From: Selenomonas ruminantium subsp. lactilytica TAM6421
Lineage (GTDB): Bacteria; Bacillota; Negativicutes; Selenomonadales; Selenomonadaceae
Assembly (NCBI RefSeq): GCF_000284095.1
Contig: NC_017068.1
Location: 2,939,681-3,003,680, forward strand
DNA: 64,000 bases
Reading direction: 5' to 3'
Shown piece by piece: positions 25,742 to 35,516 of this stretch. The first letter of the stretch is position 1, and each line of letters opens with the position of its first letter. The notes beneath the pieces were generated by a model that was given only the letters and a program-made list of their open reading frames with translations, searched no databases and had not been told where the DNA came from. Position numbers and translations under genes: made by a program.

Positions 25742-26650
25742 ATGAAGGGTCGTTCTCTACTTATGGGGTTGCTGCTGTTATTAACGTGCATCCTTTTGCC
25801 ATCTCACGATGTTCATGCACAAAAACAGCCACTCCCCACCGGTCTAAGTGATTTTTCCATGGCTGAAACGGCTGGCGCCACTACCGATTCACTAAAGGTA
25901 TATACCTACAAGCCAGCCGCCTGGCAAGACGGCCGCCCCATTGTCGTCGTCTTTCACGGACTGAAGCGCAATGCGGAAGAATACTGTCAAGGCTGGAAGG
26001 AATATGCGGAAAAGCATAATTTCCTCATCGCCTGTCCAGAATTCACCGAAAGTAAATTTCCCGGCGTGCGTTATTACAACTTCGGTAACGTTATCGACAA
26101 CGACAATACAGGTGGAAACATACAGCCAACAAAACAGTGGATTTTCCCAGTAATCGATAACATCATCAAAGAAACCAAAAAACAGGCTAACGCTAAGAAA
26201 AGCCGTGTCATCATCTATGGTCACTCTGCTGGTGCTCAACTCGTTCACCGTTATGTGCTCTTAAACAAAGGTACCTCTGCTGACCTCATCATTGCGGCCA
26301 ATTCAGGCTGGTACACCATGCCCGATGAAAGCATTCCTTACTCCTATGGCATAAAAGGACTGAATCTGACGAAGGAAAATTTCCGTAATGCCTTTACTAA
26401 ACCAGTTGTCATTCTCTTAGGTGAAAATGATACACTTCGTTCAGGAGCTCTGCGCAAAACCCCCGAAGCAGATGCACAAGGTCAAAATCGTTTGGAACGC
26501 GGACATAACTTCTATAAAAATGCACAAGAAAAAGCCACCAGTTTGGACTTAAAGTTTAACTGGCAGCTGATTACAGTACCTGGCGTCGGCCATGACGGTA
26601 CGGGTATGGCAAAAGGTGCAATCCCCCTTATTGAAAAACTTGCCCGCTAA
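25742..26650 (+). CDS. Secreted alpha/beta hydrolase, PHB depolymerase/feruloyl esterase-like
   Basis: A 302-residue exported protein. A signal peptide (about 1-26, ending HDVHA) is followed by an alpha/beta hydrolase fold. The oxyanion region is VVVFHGLKRNAEEY, the nucleophile serine lies in YGHSAGAQ, a possible acid is the Asp in LLGENDTLRSG, and the histidine is in VPGVGHDGTGM. This pattern resembles poly(3-hydroxybutyrate) depolymerase-like and feruloyl esterase-like LpqC proteins. AAAGGAG precedes the ATG. A terminator hairpin follows before the convergent racemase gene. The substrate is not identifiable. Confidence 0.8.
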   Translation: MKGRSLLMGLLLLLTCILLPSHDVHAQKQPLPTGLSDFSMAETAGATTDSLKVYTYKPAAWQDGRPIVVVFHGLKRNAEEYCQGWKEYAEKHNFLIACPEFTESKFPGVRYYNFGNVIDNDNTGGNIQPTKQWIFPVIDNIIKETKKQANAKKSRVIIYGHSAGAQLVHRYVLLNKGTSADLIIAANSGWYTMPDESIPYSYGIKGLNLTKENFRNAFTKPVVILLGENDTLRSGALRKTPEADAQGQNRLERGHNFYKNAQEKATSLDLKFNWQLITVPGVGHDGTGMAKGAIPLIEKLAR

Positions 26651-26675
26651 TCCCCCTTACAACATTTTACACACG

Positions 26676-26714
26676 AACAATCCCCTGCAAGGACTCTGCT
26701 TGCAGGGGATTGTT
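26676..26714. terminator. Bidirectional hairpin between convergent genes
   Basis: AACAATCCCCTGCAAG (26676-26691) and CTTGCAGGGGATTGTT (26699-26714) form a perfect 16-bp stem between the hydrolase and racemase genes. The right arm runs into a parS-like site. Confidence 0.75.
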
Positions 26715-26726
26715 TCACGTGCTACA
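26711..26726. other. Degenerate parS-like site
   Basis: TGTTTCACGTGCTACA has two mismatches to parS. It overlaps the terminator arm exactly as the site at 20734 does, which supports a common origin even though binding may be weak. Confidence 0.45.
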
Positions 26727-26737
26727 TATAGACGACA

Positions 26738-27448
26738 TTATGCAATCATGGTTCCATCCGTAGCTTCCATCTTGGCAAATTTAACAGCCGCCTTGGCCAG
26801 CTCATCAGTGGAGTCAATAAATGTGCCCTCCAGCCCATACATATCTACAGCCACAGGCACTTCCGTACAGCCAAGAATAAAGGCCTCAGCGCCCTGCACC
26901 TGCATTTCCTTCAGCAGCTCCCTAACCGCTGTCGTATCGTAAGCCTTATTTGTGGACTTGACACCATCATAGATCAAATCATCGATCAGATGCTGCTTTT
27001 CTGCAGACGGCGCAATGCATTGGATGCCTTTGGCCTCCAAGCCATCCTGATAAAGCCCCGTGCTGATAGTTCCGCTGGTTGCCAGCAGGCCGACACTGCG
27101 ATAGCCTTTTTCCCAGGCGCTGGCAATCGTCACATCGATGATGGATAACACCGGAATCGTGATCTGCGGCAGGATTTCCGGCAGGAAATAATGGGCTGTA
27201 TTGCAGGCGATGATGATGAAATCCGCACCGGCCATCATCAAACGCTTGGCCGTCTTCACCATCTCCGGTGCCGGGGATGCGCCCAAGCCCTTAATGGCTC
27301 GGGTGCGGTCGGGAATCGTACAGTTATTATCCACGAGCATGGGGATATGTTCCTGATCACATCTGGCTGGTGTCGCCATGATGATTTTTCGCATCAGATC
27401 CACCGTTGCCATTGGCCCCATGCCACCCATAATGCCGATTGTCTTCAT
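26738..27448 (-). CDS. Aspartate/glutamate racemase family protein
   Basis: A 236-residue protein of the Asp/Glu/hydantoin racemase family. The start KTIGIMGGMGPMATVDL is characteristic. The two catalytic cysteines lie in IACNTAHYF (about residue 84) and LGCTEVP (about residue 193), so both halves of the two-base mechanism are intact. ATG 27448 follows GAGGAGTG; the upstream GTG is too close. It is divergent from a LysR gene. It could supply D-aspartate or D-glutamate or act on another amino acid. Confidence 0.88.
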   Translation of the reverse strand: MKTIGIMGGMGPMATVDLMRKIIMATPARCDQEHIPMLVDNNCTIPDRTRAIKGLGASPAPEMVKTAKRLMMAGADFIIIACNTAHYFLPEILPQITIPVLSIIDVTIASAWEKGYRSVGLLATSGTISTGLYQDGLEAKGIQCIAPSAEKQHLIDDLIYDGVKSTNKAYDTTAVRELLKEMQVQGAEAFILGCTEVPVAVDMYGLEGTFIDSTDELAKAAVKFAKMEATDGTMIA

Positions 27449-27588
27449 ATTGCTCACTCCTCGTATTGATTCAAGAAGATTTGCGTACGTTCATCTTGCT
27501 TAAAGCATACCATCAGCGTAAAATATAAGCAAATACATATAACTATATACATTATATAAAAATATTTTATATAGAAGAGGTGTTTGCA

Positions 27589-28518
27589 ATGACCGGCAGG
27601 GAATATGTCTATACGGTATATGAGGAAAAGAGTTTTTCCGCCGCAGCCAAAAAACTTTTTATGACACAACCAGCCCTATCTGCGGCAGTAAAGAAAGTCG
27701 AGCAGGAATTAGGCCTGCCCATCTTCGACCGCTCTCACTCTCCCTTGCGGCTCACCGACGCCGGGCGGGCTTACATCGAAGCAACTGAAAAAATCTTCCA
27801 GATAGAGAAAAACCTCCAGCGCTTTGTCAACGATCTGGCAGAACTGGAAAGCGGCAATCTGGTGATTGGCGGCACGAACTTCGTAACAGCCTGCTTCCTG
27901 CCCCGGCTGATCAAAAACTTCAACGAACAGCATCCCAACATCCATATTTCCGTAATCGAGTCCAGCAGCGCGGAATTATTTGCGGGACTGAAACAGGGTA
28001 CCATCGATCTCGTCATTGACAGCGGCGAATGCAATACCAAGGAGTTCGAATCCCTGACCTTCTTTACCGATAGGATTATGCTCGCCGTGCCCAAGGCTTT
28101 GGCCCCCGAAAATGAATCCGCATTTTCCCAACAGGACATCAGCGCCGGCAAGCATCTGCAAGTGAGTGCGCCCATAGCCAGGCTGCAGGATTTCCAGGAC
28201 ATTCCCTTCCTGCTGCTGGGCAAGGGCAACGATATGTACCGCCGGACCATGGAACTCTTCCGGGAAGCAGAGATCACGCCTCATGTGCGCCTCTACCTCA
28301 ACCAGCTGATGACGGCCTATCATATGACAGCGGCAGGCCTGGGGGCAACCTTCCTGACCGACACCCTGATCCGCATGGCTGCCCCTAATGACCTGCTGAA
28401 CTACTATCTGCTGGATCATCCCCTGCTGGAACGTGAAATATTCATTGCCGTCCCGCGCAGCAGTTACCATCCCCGAGCCATCCAGGCCTTTTGGGCCAGT
28501 GTTGCCCAAAGCAGGTGA
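27589..28518 (+). CDS. LysR-family regulator, divergent from the racemase gene
   Basis: A 309-residue LysR-type regulator. Its winged helix is slightly unusual at the N-terminus (MTGREYVYTVYEEKSFSAAAKKLFMTQPALSAAVKKVE). The ligand-binding domain is complete. ATG 27589 lies 6 bases after GAGGTG. The 140-base region it shares with the racemase gene is very AT-rich with several short dyads, consistent with an operator. It probably controls the racemase. A parS-like site overlaps its stop region. Confidence 0.88.
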   Translation: MTGREYVYTVYEEKSFSAAAKKLFMTQPALSAAVKKVEQELGLPIFDRSHSPLRLTDAGRAYIEATEKIFQIEKNLQRFVNDLAELESGNLVIGGTNFVTACFLPRLIKNFNEQHPNIHISVIESSSAELFAGLKQGTIDLVIDSGECNTKEFESLTFFTDRIMLAVPKALAPENESAFSQQDISAGKHLQVSAPIARLQDFQDIPFLLLGKGNDMYRRTMELFREAEITPHVRLYLNQLMTAYHMTAAGLGATFLTDTLIRMAAPNDLLNYYLLDHPLLEREIFIAVPRSSYHPRAIQAFWASVAQSR

Positions 28519-28534
28519 TGTTTCACGTGCAACA
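28519..28534. other. parS-like site
   Basis: TGTTTCACGTGCAACA, one mismatch to parS, directly after the LysR stop codon. Confidence 0.65.
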
Positions 28535-28640
28535 AAAGAATACAAAAATTTTTTCCCTCTCTGCAAGGATTTTTGCATCTGTATCACGAATACCACAAAC
28601 GTGTAGTGTTCACAGAATTTTTATGGGGAGGTATTTTTTT

Positions 28641-29723
28641 ATGCGTAGCAAGAAACTCTGCGCTGCCGTATTGGCAGCAACACTCGGTTTTGGTTTTATG
28701 GCCAGTGCACCAAGCACTGAAGCTGCTACCCGCGCCGAGCTGGCTCAGATTTCTGTAAACCAAAAAGGCACGAACTTCAAGTATTGGAACAAAGATGCCA
28801 AGTCCTATCAGGCACTCACCAATTATGTCAAAGACGTAACCAACCCCAAGAGCAAGAACTTCATTCCTGTGGAAGACCGCATCGCCGTTTTCGATCTGGA
28901 CGGCACCCTGATCTGCGAGACCACCCCCTCCTATTTCGAGTGGATGATGTATCTGGAACGGGCACTCAACGATCCGACCTTTACCCCGAAAAAAGAAGAC
29001 CGTGAATATGCAAAAGTCGTAAAAGCAGCCATCGACAAAGGGTCCCTGCCCGAAGATATGGAACGCAAAGAGGCAAAATCCCAAGCCTCCGTATTTGCCG
29101 GCATGACCTTGCCGGAATACGAAGCCTACGTGAAGAAATTCATGCAGACACCGGCAGAGGGCCTGAACAACCTCAAACGCGGCGATTCCTTCTATCTGCC
29201 CATGGTAGAAGTCGTTTCCTATCTGAACGCCAACAAGTTCAAGATCTTCGTGGTTTCTGGCTCCGACCGTCAGGCGCTGCGCATCCTGACCGATGGCATC
29301 ATGCCCATTGAAAAGGACAATATCATCGGCACAGACGTCTGGAACCTGGCCTCCCATCAGGGGGATACCGACGGCCTCGACTACCTCTATCGCAAGGATG
29401 ATGAAGTCATCCGCGGCGAATTCACTCTCAAAGATGTCAAGATGAACAAGGTTTCCAACATCGCCCGGGAAATCGGCAAGCAGCCTGTACTGGCCTTCGG
29501 CAACAGCTCCGGTGACGGCAGTATGTTCAACTACACCATCACCAACAATAAATACAAAGCCCTCGCCTTCTCCCTGCTCTGCGATGACACGGAACGCGAA
29601 CTGGGCAACCAGAAAAAAGCCGACAAGATGCGGGCTTCCTGCGAAAAATACGGCTGGATTCCGGTTTCCATGCGTGATGATTTCAAGACCATCTATGGTG
29701 ACAATGTAACCAGAACCAAATAA
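28641..29723 (+). CDS. Secreted HAD-superfamily phosphatase
   Basis: A 360-residue exported protein with signal peptide (MRSKKLCAAVLAATLGFGFMASAPSTEA). The HAD nucleophile motif FDLDGTL lies near residue 90; motif II is FVVSGSDRQ, and the late acidic motif is AFGNSSGDGSMF. The cap region between motifs I and II is long and helical. It resembles periplasmic phosphoserine-phosphatase-like or acid phosphatase proteins. ATG 28641 follows GGGGAGG. It is flanked by two parS-like sites and ends at a clear terminator. Likely role: phosphate release outside the cytoplasm; substrate unknown. Confidence 0.85.
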   Translation: MRSKKLCAAVLAATLGFGFMASAPSTEAATRAELAQISVNQKGTNFKYWNKDAKSYQALTNYVKDVTNPKSKNFIPVEDRIAVFDLDGTLICETTPSYFEWMMYLERALNDPTFTPKKEDREYAKVVKAAIDKGSLPEDMERKEAKSQASVFAGMTLPEYEAYVKKFMQTPAEGLNNLKRGDSFYLPMVEVVSYLNANKFKIFVVSGSDRQALRILTDGIMPIEKDNIIGTDVWNLASHQGDTDGLDYLYRKDDEVIRGEFTLKDVKMNKVSNIAREIGKQPVLAFGNSSGDGSMFNYTITNNKYKALAFSLLCDDTERELGNQKKADKMRASCEKYGWIPVSMRDDFKTIYGDNVTRTK

Positions 29724-29731
29724 AGCACTAT

Positions 29732-29747
29732 TGTTGCACGTGAAACA
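29732..29747. other. parS-like site
   Basis: TGTTGCACGTGAAACA, one mismatch to parS (position 5), between the HAD stop codon and its terminator. Confidence 0.65.
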
Positions 29748-29761
29748 AAACATATAACAGG

Positions 29762-29800
29762 TACCCCTTGAGCATATCATTATTGCTCAAGGGGTATTTT
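29762..29800 (+). terminator. Intrinsic terminator after the HAD phosphatase gene
   Basis: TACCCCTTGAGCA (29762-29774) and TGCTCAAGGGGTA (29784-29796) form a perfect 13-bp stem followed by TTTTA. Confidence 0.85.
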
Positions 29801-29811
29801 ATTGCACTGGA

Positions 29812-29854
29812 AGTGATGTTTATCACATGAAAAAACATGTGATTCGGATAAAAT
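29812..29854 (+). promoter_or_regulatory. FNR-dependent promoter of narGHJI
   Basis: AGTGA-TGTTTA-TCACA at 29812-29827 matches the Fnr/Crp dyad TGTGA-N6-TCACA with one mismatch. A TAAAAT -10 box at 29849-29854 predicts a start near 29861, placing the dyad centre at about -41.5, the class II activator position. A second dyad, TCACATG-N6-CATGTGA (29823-29842), overlaps it. The fnr gene lies just after the operon. Confidence 0.7.
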
Positions 29855-29894
29855 AAGCATAATTCAGATGTATGTGTTTTAGGAGGAGCTTAGG

Positions 29895-32800
29895 GTGAGC
29901 AATGTGTTTCAAAAGTTCAACTACCTTATTCCCAAGAAAAAATCAGCCAACGGGCATCAGCAGTTAAACGAAGGCGGCCGTGAGTGGGAGAATACCTACC
30001 GCGACCGCTGGTCTTTTGACAAGTGCGTGCACTCCACCCATGGGGTGAACTGCACGGGTTCCTGCAGCTGGAATATCTATGTCAAGAATGGTCTGGTGGC
30101 TTGGGAGAACCAGATCCACGATTATCCGGAAACAGCACCGGATATGCCGGATTTCGAACCCCGGGGCTGTCCTCGCGGAGCATCCTTTTCCTGGTATCTC
30201 TACAGCCCCCATCGCATCAAATATCCATATCTGCGCAGTGAACTGGCGCAGCTTTGGCGGGAGGCGAAAAAAAATCACCATACCGTGCTGGAAGCATGGC
30301 AGAGTATCGCCAACGAGCCGGCCAAAATGAAGCAATATAAGGAAGCCCGCGGCTTGGGCGGCTTTGTTCGCTCCACCTGGGAGGAAGCCTCCGAAATCGT
30401 GGCGGCTTCCATGATCCATGCTGCCATAAAATATGGCCCGGACCGGAATTTCGGCTTTTCCGTAATCCCGGCAAAATCCATGCTTTCCTATGCCGGCGGC
30501 CTGCGCTTTATGCAGCTGATGGGCGGTGCCGGCCTTTCCTTCTACGACTGGTATGCGGATCTGCCACCCGCCAGCCCGCAGGTCTGGGGCGATCAGACCG
30601 ATGTGCCCGAGTCTTCCGACTGGTACAATGCGGGCTACATCATCACCTGGGGTTCCAACGTGCCCCTGACGCGCACGCCGGATGCCCATTTCTTAGTGGA
30701 AGCCCGCTACAAGGGTACGAAGGTCGTTTCCATCGCCCCGGACTACGCCGAATCCACGACGGTAGCCGATACCTGGATTCCCCTGAAGGTGGGCAGTGAT
30801 GCCGCCATGGCCATGGCCATGGGCCATGTGATCCTCAATGAATACTATTGGGGCGAACCGGCAGAATTCTTTGTGGAATACACCCGCAAGTATACGGACT
30901 TCCCCTTCCTCGTTCGTCTGGAAGAGCGAAATGGAAAATATCAGGCCACCCGCTTCCTGAATGGTCAGGATATGGGGCGCAAGGACAAGCATGCCGATTT
31001 CAAGCACTATGTGATGGATGAGAAGACCGGCAGCCTGGTCGTGCCCAATGGCACCATGGGTGACCGCTGGGACCGCAAGGAAAAATGGAACCTCAAAGAG
31101 GAAAACAGCGATAATGGCGATGCCATCACACCGCAGCTATCCGTCCTGGGCTCCATGGATAAAATTGTGGAAATCCAGCTGCCCTACTTCGGCAATGAGC
31201 GGGAAAACCGGCTGCTGACCAGAGCAGTCCCCGCCAAGCGCATCAAGACGGCAGATGGTGAGATTCTGGTGACCACGGTATACGACCTGACGCTGGCCAA
31301 CTATGCCATTGACCGCGGCCTTGGCGGTGAAGTGGCATCCTCCTATGAAGATGATGTGCCCTATACGCCGAAATGGCAGGAAAAATACACGGGCGTACCT
31401 ATGGAAACGGTTATCCATACGGCCAGGGAATTTGCCGACAACAGCCTCAAGACCAAAGGGCGCACCATGGTCATTATGGGCGGCGGCATCAATCACTGGT
31501 TCCACGCCGATGTGGTCTACCGCACGATCCTCAACCTGCTGCTGTTCGTCGGCGCCGAAGGCCGCAACGGCGGCGGCTGGGCTCATTATGTGGGACAGGA
31601 GAAACTGCGTCCGGCAGAGGGCTGGCAGCGTATCATGACAGGCCTTGACTGGAAGAAGCCGCCCCGCCTGCAGAACAGCACCTCCTTCTATTACTTTGCC
31701 ACAGACCAGTGGCGCAGCGACGAAATTGACCTGTCCGATCTGACTGCAGAAGGCGTAAGCCCCCGCTACCGCCATGCCGGTGACTATAATGTCATGGCGG
31801 CACGTCTGGGCTGGCTGCCCTCCTACCCCACCTTCAACAAGGGCGGCCAGCAGCTCCATGATGAGGCCAAAGCCGCCGGCATGGATGTGAAGAAGTATAT
31901 CGTCAACAGCCTCAAGGACAAGAGCCTGCAATTTTCCGTGGAAGATCCGGATAATCCGGCCAACTTCCCACGCAATCTCTTTATCTGGCGCAACAACCTC
32001 ATTGGTTCCTCAGCCAAGGGCCACGAATTCTTCCTGAAGTATCTCTTAGGCACAAAAAACGGCCTGTTCTCCGAGGAAGAAGCCCCTAACCGCCCCGAGG
32101 AAATCAAATGGCGGGATGAAGCAGAACTGAGCCAGCTTAATGGTGCGGCCAATGGCAAGTTGGACTTGCTGATTGACCTCGACTTCCGCATGGCCAGCTC
32201 CGCCCTCTATGCCGATGTGGTACTGCCCACGGCCACCTGGTACGAAAAGGATGATTTGTCCTCCACGGACATGCATCCCTTCGTCCACCCCTTCCAGGCC
32301 GCAGTCGATCCCCTTTGGGAGGCCAAAACCGACTGGGAAATCTTCAAGACTTTGGCCAAAAAGGTTTCCGAAGTGGCCAAAGAAGCCAATGTCCAGCCCT
32401 ATAAGGATGTGGTTGCCATGCCCATCCAGCATGACAGCGAAGGGGAAACAGCCCAGCCCGCAGGCCGCATCCGCGATTGGAGCAAGGGCGAGTGCGAACC
32501 CATTCCCGGCAAGACCATGCCAAACCTTATGGAAACGGAACTGGATTTCACCAAGGTCTATGAAAAATGGATTGCCCTTGGCCCTGGGGTGTCGGAAAAA
32601 ATGGGCAGCCTCTCCATGAGCTGGGATTCTGCCCCCGAATATGCAGAAATCGGCAAGCGCAACGGCACCATCCAGAATAAGGATTATATCTCCTATGGGA
32701 TGCCTTCTATTGCCGATGCCAAACAAGCTGCGGATGCGGTATTAGGCCTTTCCACCACCACCAATGGCAAAGTGGCTGTCAAGGCCTGGAAATCCCTGGA

Positions 32801-33572
32801 AAAGGAAACCGGCCTCAATGAACTCACAAAGCTGGCCAAAGACCGGGAAGATGAACGCTTCACCTTTGAGCAGGTAGCCGTGCAGCCAAGGGAAACCATC
32901 ACCTCCCCCACCTTCACGGGCAGCAATCAGAACCGGCGCTATACGCCCTTCACCACCAGTATCGAGGAACTCGTCCCCTTCCGTACCATTACGGGACGGC
33001 AGTCCTTCTTCCTGGACCATGAGATGATGCACGAGATGGGTGAGTCCATGGCTACTTACAAGCCCATTCTGGACTATATGCCCATCAAAAACAAGTTAGG
33101 CGGCACAAGAGAAATCACCCTGAAATATCTGACGCCCCATAACAAATGGAGCACCCATTCCATGTACTTTGACAGCCAGCAGCTGCTGACCCTGTTCCGT
33201 GGCGGCCAGACCGTCTGGTTCAATGAAAAGGATGCCGCTGAAATCGGCGTCAGGGACAATGACTGGGTGGAACTCTACAACCATAATGGCGTAGTGGTTT
33301 CAAGGGCCGTGGTATCCCCGCGCCTGCCCCGGGGTGTGGTCTATATGCATCATGCCCAGGATCGCCATATCAACGTGCCGGGCAGCAAAATTTCCGGCAC
33401 CCGCGGCGGCACCCACAATACGCCGACACGCATCCATATGAAGCCCACCCATATGATCGGGGGCTATGGACAATTAAGCTATGGATTCAATTATTATGGC
33501 CCCACAGGCAACCAGCGGGATATGTATGTGGTGGCCCGCAAGCTGGAGGAGGTAGATTGGCTTGAAGATTAA
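29895..33572 (+). CDS. narG: Respiratory nitrate reductase alpha subunit
   Basis: A 1225-residue molybdenum bis-MGD enzyme that reduces nitrate to nitrite with electrons from NarH. The FS0 [4Fe-4S] ligands His49, Cys53, Cys57 and Cys92 match the E. coli set (His50, Cys54, Cys58, Cys93), and Asp222 (YADLPP), the Mo ligand, is present. No twin-arginine signal is seen, so the catalytic site faces the cytoplasm as in classical NarG. Start is GTG 29895, after AGGAGGAG. It overlaps narH by 11 bases. Nitrite oxidoreductase is a distant alternative, excluded by the operon. Confidence 0.97.
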   Translation: MSNVFQKFNYLIPKKKSANGHQQLNEGGREWENTYRDRWSFDKCVHSTHGVNCTGSCSWNIYVKNGLVAWENQIHDYPETAPDMPDFEPRGCPRGASFSWYLYSPHRIKYPYLRSELAQLWREAKKNHHTVLEAWQSIANEPAKMKQYKEARGLGGFVRSTWEEASEIVAASMIHAAIKYGPDRNFGFSVIPAKSMLSYAGGLRFMQLMGGAGLSFYDWYADLPPASPQVWGDQTDVPESSDWYNAGYIITWGSNVPLTRTPDAHFLVEARYKGTKVVSIAPDYAESTTVADTWIPLKVGSDAAMAMAMGHVILNEYYWGEPAEFFVEYTRKYTDFPFLVRLEERNGKYQATRFLNGQDMGRKDKHADFKHYVMDEKTGSLVVPNGTMGDRWDRKEKWNLKEENSDNGDAITPQLSVLGSMDKIVEIQLPYFGNERENRLLTRAVPAKRIKTADGEILVTTVYDLTLANYAIDRGLGGEVASSYEDDVPYTPKWQEKYTGVPMETVIHTAREFADNSLKTKGRTMVIMGGGINHWFHADVVYRTILNLLLFVGAEGRNGGGWAHYVGQEKLRPAEGWQRIMTGLDWKKPPRLQNSTSFYYFATDQWRSDEIDLSDLTAEGVSPRYRHAGDYNVMAARLGWLPSYPTFNKGGQQLHDEAKAAGMDVKKYIVNSLKDKSLQFSVEDPDNPANFPRNLFIWRNNLIGSSAKGHEFFLKYLLGTKNGLFSEEEAPNRPEEIKWRDEAELSQLNGAANGKLDLLIDLDFRMASSALYADVVLPTATWYEKDDLSSTDMHPFVHPFQAAVDPLWEAKTDWEIFKTLAKKVSEVAKEANVQPYKDVVAMPIQHDSEGETAQPAGRIRDWSKGECEPIPGKTMPNLMETELDFTKVYEKWIALGPGVSEKMGSLSMSWDSAPEYAEIGKRNGTIQNKDYISYGMPSIADAKQAADAVLGLSTTTNGKVAVKAWKSLEKETGLNELTKLAKDREDERFTFEQVAVQPRETITSPTFTGSNQNRRYTPFTTSIEELVPFRTITGRQSFFLDHEMMHEMGESMATYKPILDYMPIKNKLGGTREITLKYLTPHNKWSTHSMYFDSQQLLTLFRGGQTVWFNEKDAAEIGVRDNDWVELYNHNGVVVSRAVVSPRLPRGVVYMHHAQDRHINVPGSKISGTRGGTHNTPTRIHMKPTHMIGGYGQLSYGFNYYGPTGNQRDMYVVARKLEEVDWLED

Positions 33573-34980
33573 AGCACAGATTTCCATGGTCATGAATCTG
33601 GACAAGTGCATTGGCTGTCATACATGCTCCATCACTTGCAAGAATGTCTGGACCAACCGCCCGGGTGCGGAATACATGTACTTCAACAACGTGGAGACAA
33701 AACCCGGTATCGGCTATCCCAAACAGTGGGAAAACCAGGAGAAATGGAAGGGTGGCTGGGAGCTCAAAGGCGGCAAGCTGCAATTGCGTTCCGGCAATAA
33801 GCTGGAACGCTTAGCCAAGCTCTTCTACCATCCCGACCAGCCGGAAATGGATGATTACTACGAGCCCTGGACCTACGATTATGAAACCCTGATCACGTCC
33901 AAGCGCAAAAAACATCAGCCCATCGCCCGCCCCCGTTCCCTGATCACCCAGAAACCCATGGAAATCAAATGGGGGCCGAACTGGGAAGACGATCTGGCCG
34001 CCGGGGAATCCGCCCGGCAGGATCACAACTTCAAGAATATCGCTGAAGATATCACCCTGGAATTCCATGACCTCTTCATGAAATACCTGCCCCGCACCTG
34101 CAACCACTGTCTGAACCCCGCCTGTGTAGCGGCCTGCCCTTCTGGTGCCATCTACAAGCGGGAGGAGGACGGCGTGGTGCTGGTGTCCCAGGACGGCTGC
34201 CGGGGCTGGCGTCACTGCATCCCTGCCTGTCCCTACAAGAAGGTCTATTTCAACTGGAAGACCAATAAAGCAGAAAAGTGTATTTTCTGCTTCCCCCGCC
34301 TGGAAAACGGCCTGCCTACAATCTGTGCCGATACCTGCGTAGGGCGTCTGCGCTATATGGGCGTGCTGCTCTACGATATGGATAAGGTCAAGGATGCGGC
34401 TTCGACACCGGACAAAGGTGAGATCTATCACAGCATGCTGGATATCCTTCAGGATCCTCATGATCCAGAGGTCATCAAGGCAGCCAAAGATGCAGGCATT
34501 CCTGACAACTGGCTCAAGGCAGCGCAGGCTTCCCCGGTCTATAAAATGGTCAAGGAATGGCAGGTGGCCCTGCCCCTGCATGCAGAATACCGCACCCTGC
34601 CCATGGTCTGGTATGTACCGCCCCTGTCCCCCATCACCCGGCGGGCGGAAGCGGATGTGTACCTGCCAGACGTAAAGGATATGCGCATCCCCCTTTCCTA
34701 TATTGCCGAGCTCTTTGCCGCTGGCAATGTGGCAGTGGTGGAAAACGTATTGCAGCGTCTGCTGGATATGCGCATGGTCATGCGTGCCAAGGAGACCGGT
34801 GAGGAACTTCCCCGCCGGCTGGAATACGATCTGGAAACCTATGAAGCCATGTACCGGCTGATGGGCATTGCCAAGTATAAGGACCGTTTCAACATTCCTG
34901 CTGGTTTGCAGGAACAAGCGGAAGATAAATTACGAGAACTGCAGGGTTCCTGTGGCTATAACTGTCCGGGAGGGTGCTGA
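33562..34980 (+). CDS. narH: Respiratory nitrate reductase beta subunit
   Basis: A 472-residue electron-transfer subunit carrying three [4Fe-4S] clusters and one [3Fe-4S] cluster. The first cysteine group is CIGCHTCSITC; the second is CNHCLNPACVAACPSG; the third is CRGWRHCIPACPYKK, in which Trp replaces a Cys as in the [3Fe-4S] site of NarH. The start is TTG 33562, 9 bases after GGAGGAGG and overlapping narG. It passes electrons from the NarI haems to NarG. Confidence 0.96.
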   Translation: MKIKAQISMVMNLDKCIGCHTCSITCKNVWTNRPGAEYMYFNNVETKPGIGYPKQWENQEKWKGGWELKGGKLQLRSGNKLERLAKLFYHPDQPEMDDYYEPWTYDYETLITSKRKKHQPIARPRSLITQKPMEIKWGPNWEDDLAAGESARQDHNFKNIAEDITLEFHDLFMKYLPRTCNHCLNPACVAACPSGAIYKREEDGVVLVSQDGCRGWRHCIPACPYKKVYFNWKTNKAEKCIFCFPRLENGLPTICADTCVGRLRYMGVLLYDMDKVKDAASTPDKGEIYHSMLDILQDPHDPEVIKAAKDAGIPDNWLKAAQASPVYKMVKEWQVALPLHAEYRTLPMVWYVPPLSPITRRAEADVYLPDVKDMRIPLSYIAELFAAGNVAVVENVLQRLLDMRMVMRAKETGEELPRRLEYDLETYEAMYRLMGIAKYKDRFNIPAGLQEQAEDKLRELQGSCGYNCPGGC

Positions 34981-34982
34981 TG

Positions 34983-35516
34983 ATGACCGAAACAACAGAA
35001 TATCAGAAAACGCTGTCTTTGGCTGCCTATCTCTTCGCCTATCCCCATGCGGAATGGTGGACAAAACTCCCCGCCTGCCGCCAGGAAGCAGCCAGCCTTG
35101 AGAACCCGCAGAACAAGCAGATCATCCTGGACACCTTGGATTATATCGAGATCATGGGACATAAAGAATATGAAGAACTCTATGTCCGCACCTTCGAGTT
35201 TTCTGCGAATACCAATCTCTACCTGACCATGCACGACCGCACGGACTTCGGCAAGCAGGCCCGGGAAATGCTGGAATTCAAGAATCTCTTCTTGGACAAC
35301 GGCTATGACCTGAACAAGGAACTGCCGGATTTCCTGCCTGCCCTGCTGGAATTGGCGGCCCACCTCTCTGCCGAACAGGCAGGCAAGGTGCTGTCCAGAA
35401 TACAGCCTAAGATTGAACTGCTGCGCCAGCGCTTTGTGGCGGCAAAACTTGCCCATACATTCCTGCTGGATGTGATTTTGACCGAAACGGATGAACTGGA
35501 GGGAGCAACCGCATGA
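34983..35516 (+). CDS. narJ: Nitrate reductase assembly chaperone
   Basis: A 177-residue TorD/NarJ-family chaperone for molybdenum cofactor insertion into NarG; not part of the final complex. The helical core includes EYEELYVRTFEFSANTNLYLTMH, a NarJ pattern. GGGAGGG at 34968-34974 suits ATG 34980 or 34983, just after the narH stop. Its stop overlaps the narI start (ATGA). Confidence 0.92.
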   Translation: MTETTEYQKTLSLAAYLFAYPHAEWWTKLPACRQEAASLENPQNKQIILDTLDYIEIMGHKEYEELYVRTFEFSANTNLYLTMHDRTDFGKQAREMLEFKNLFLDNGYDLNKELPDFLPALLELAAHLSAEQAGKVLSRIQPKIELLRQRFVAAKLAHTFLLDVILTETDELEGATA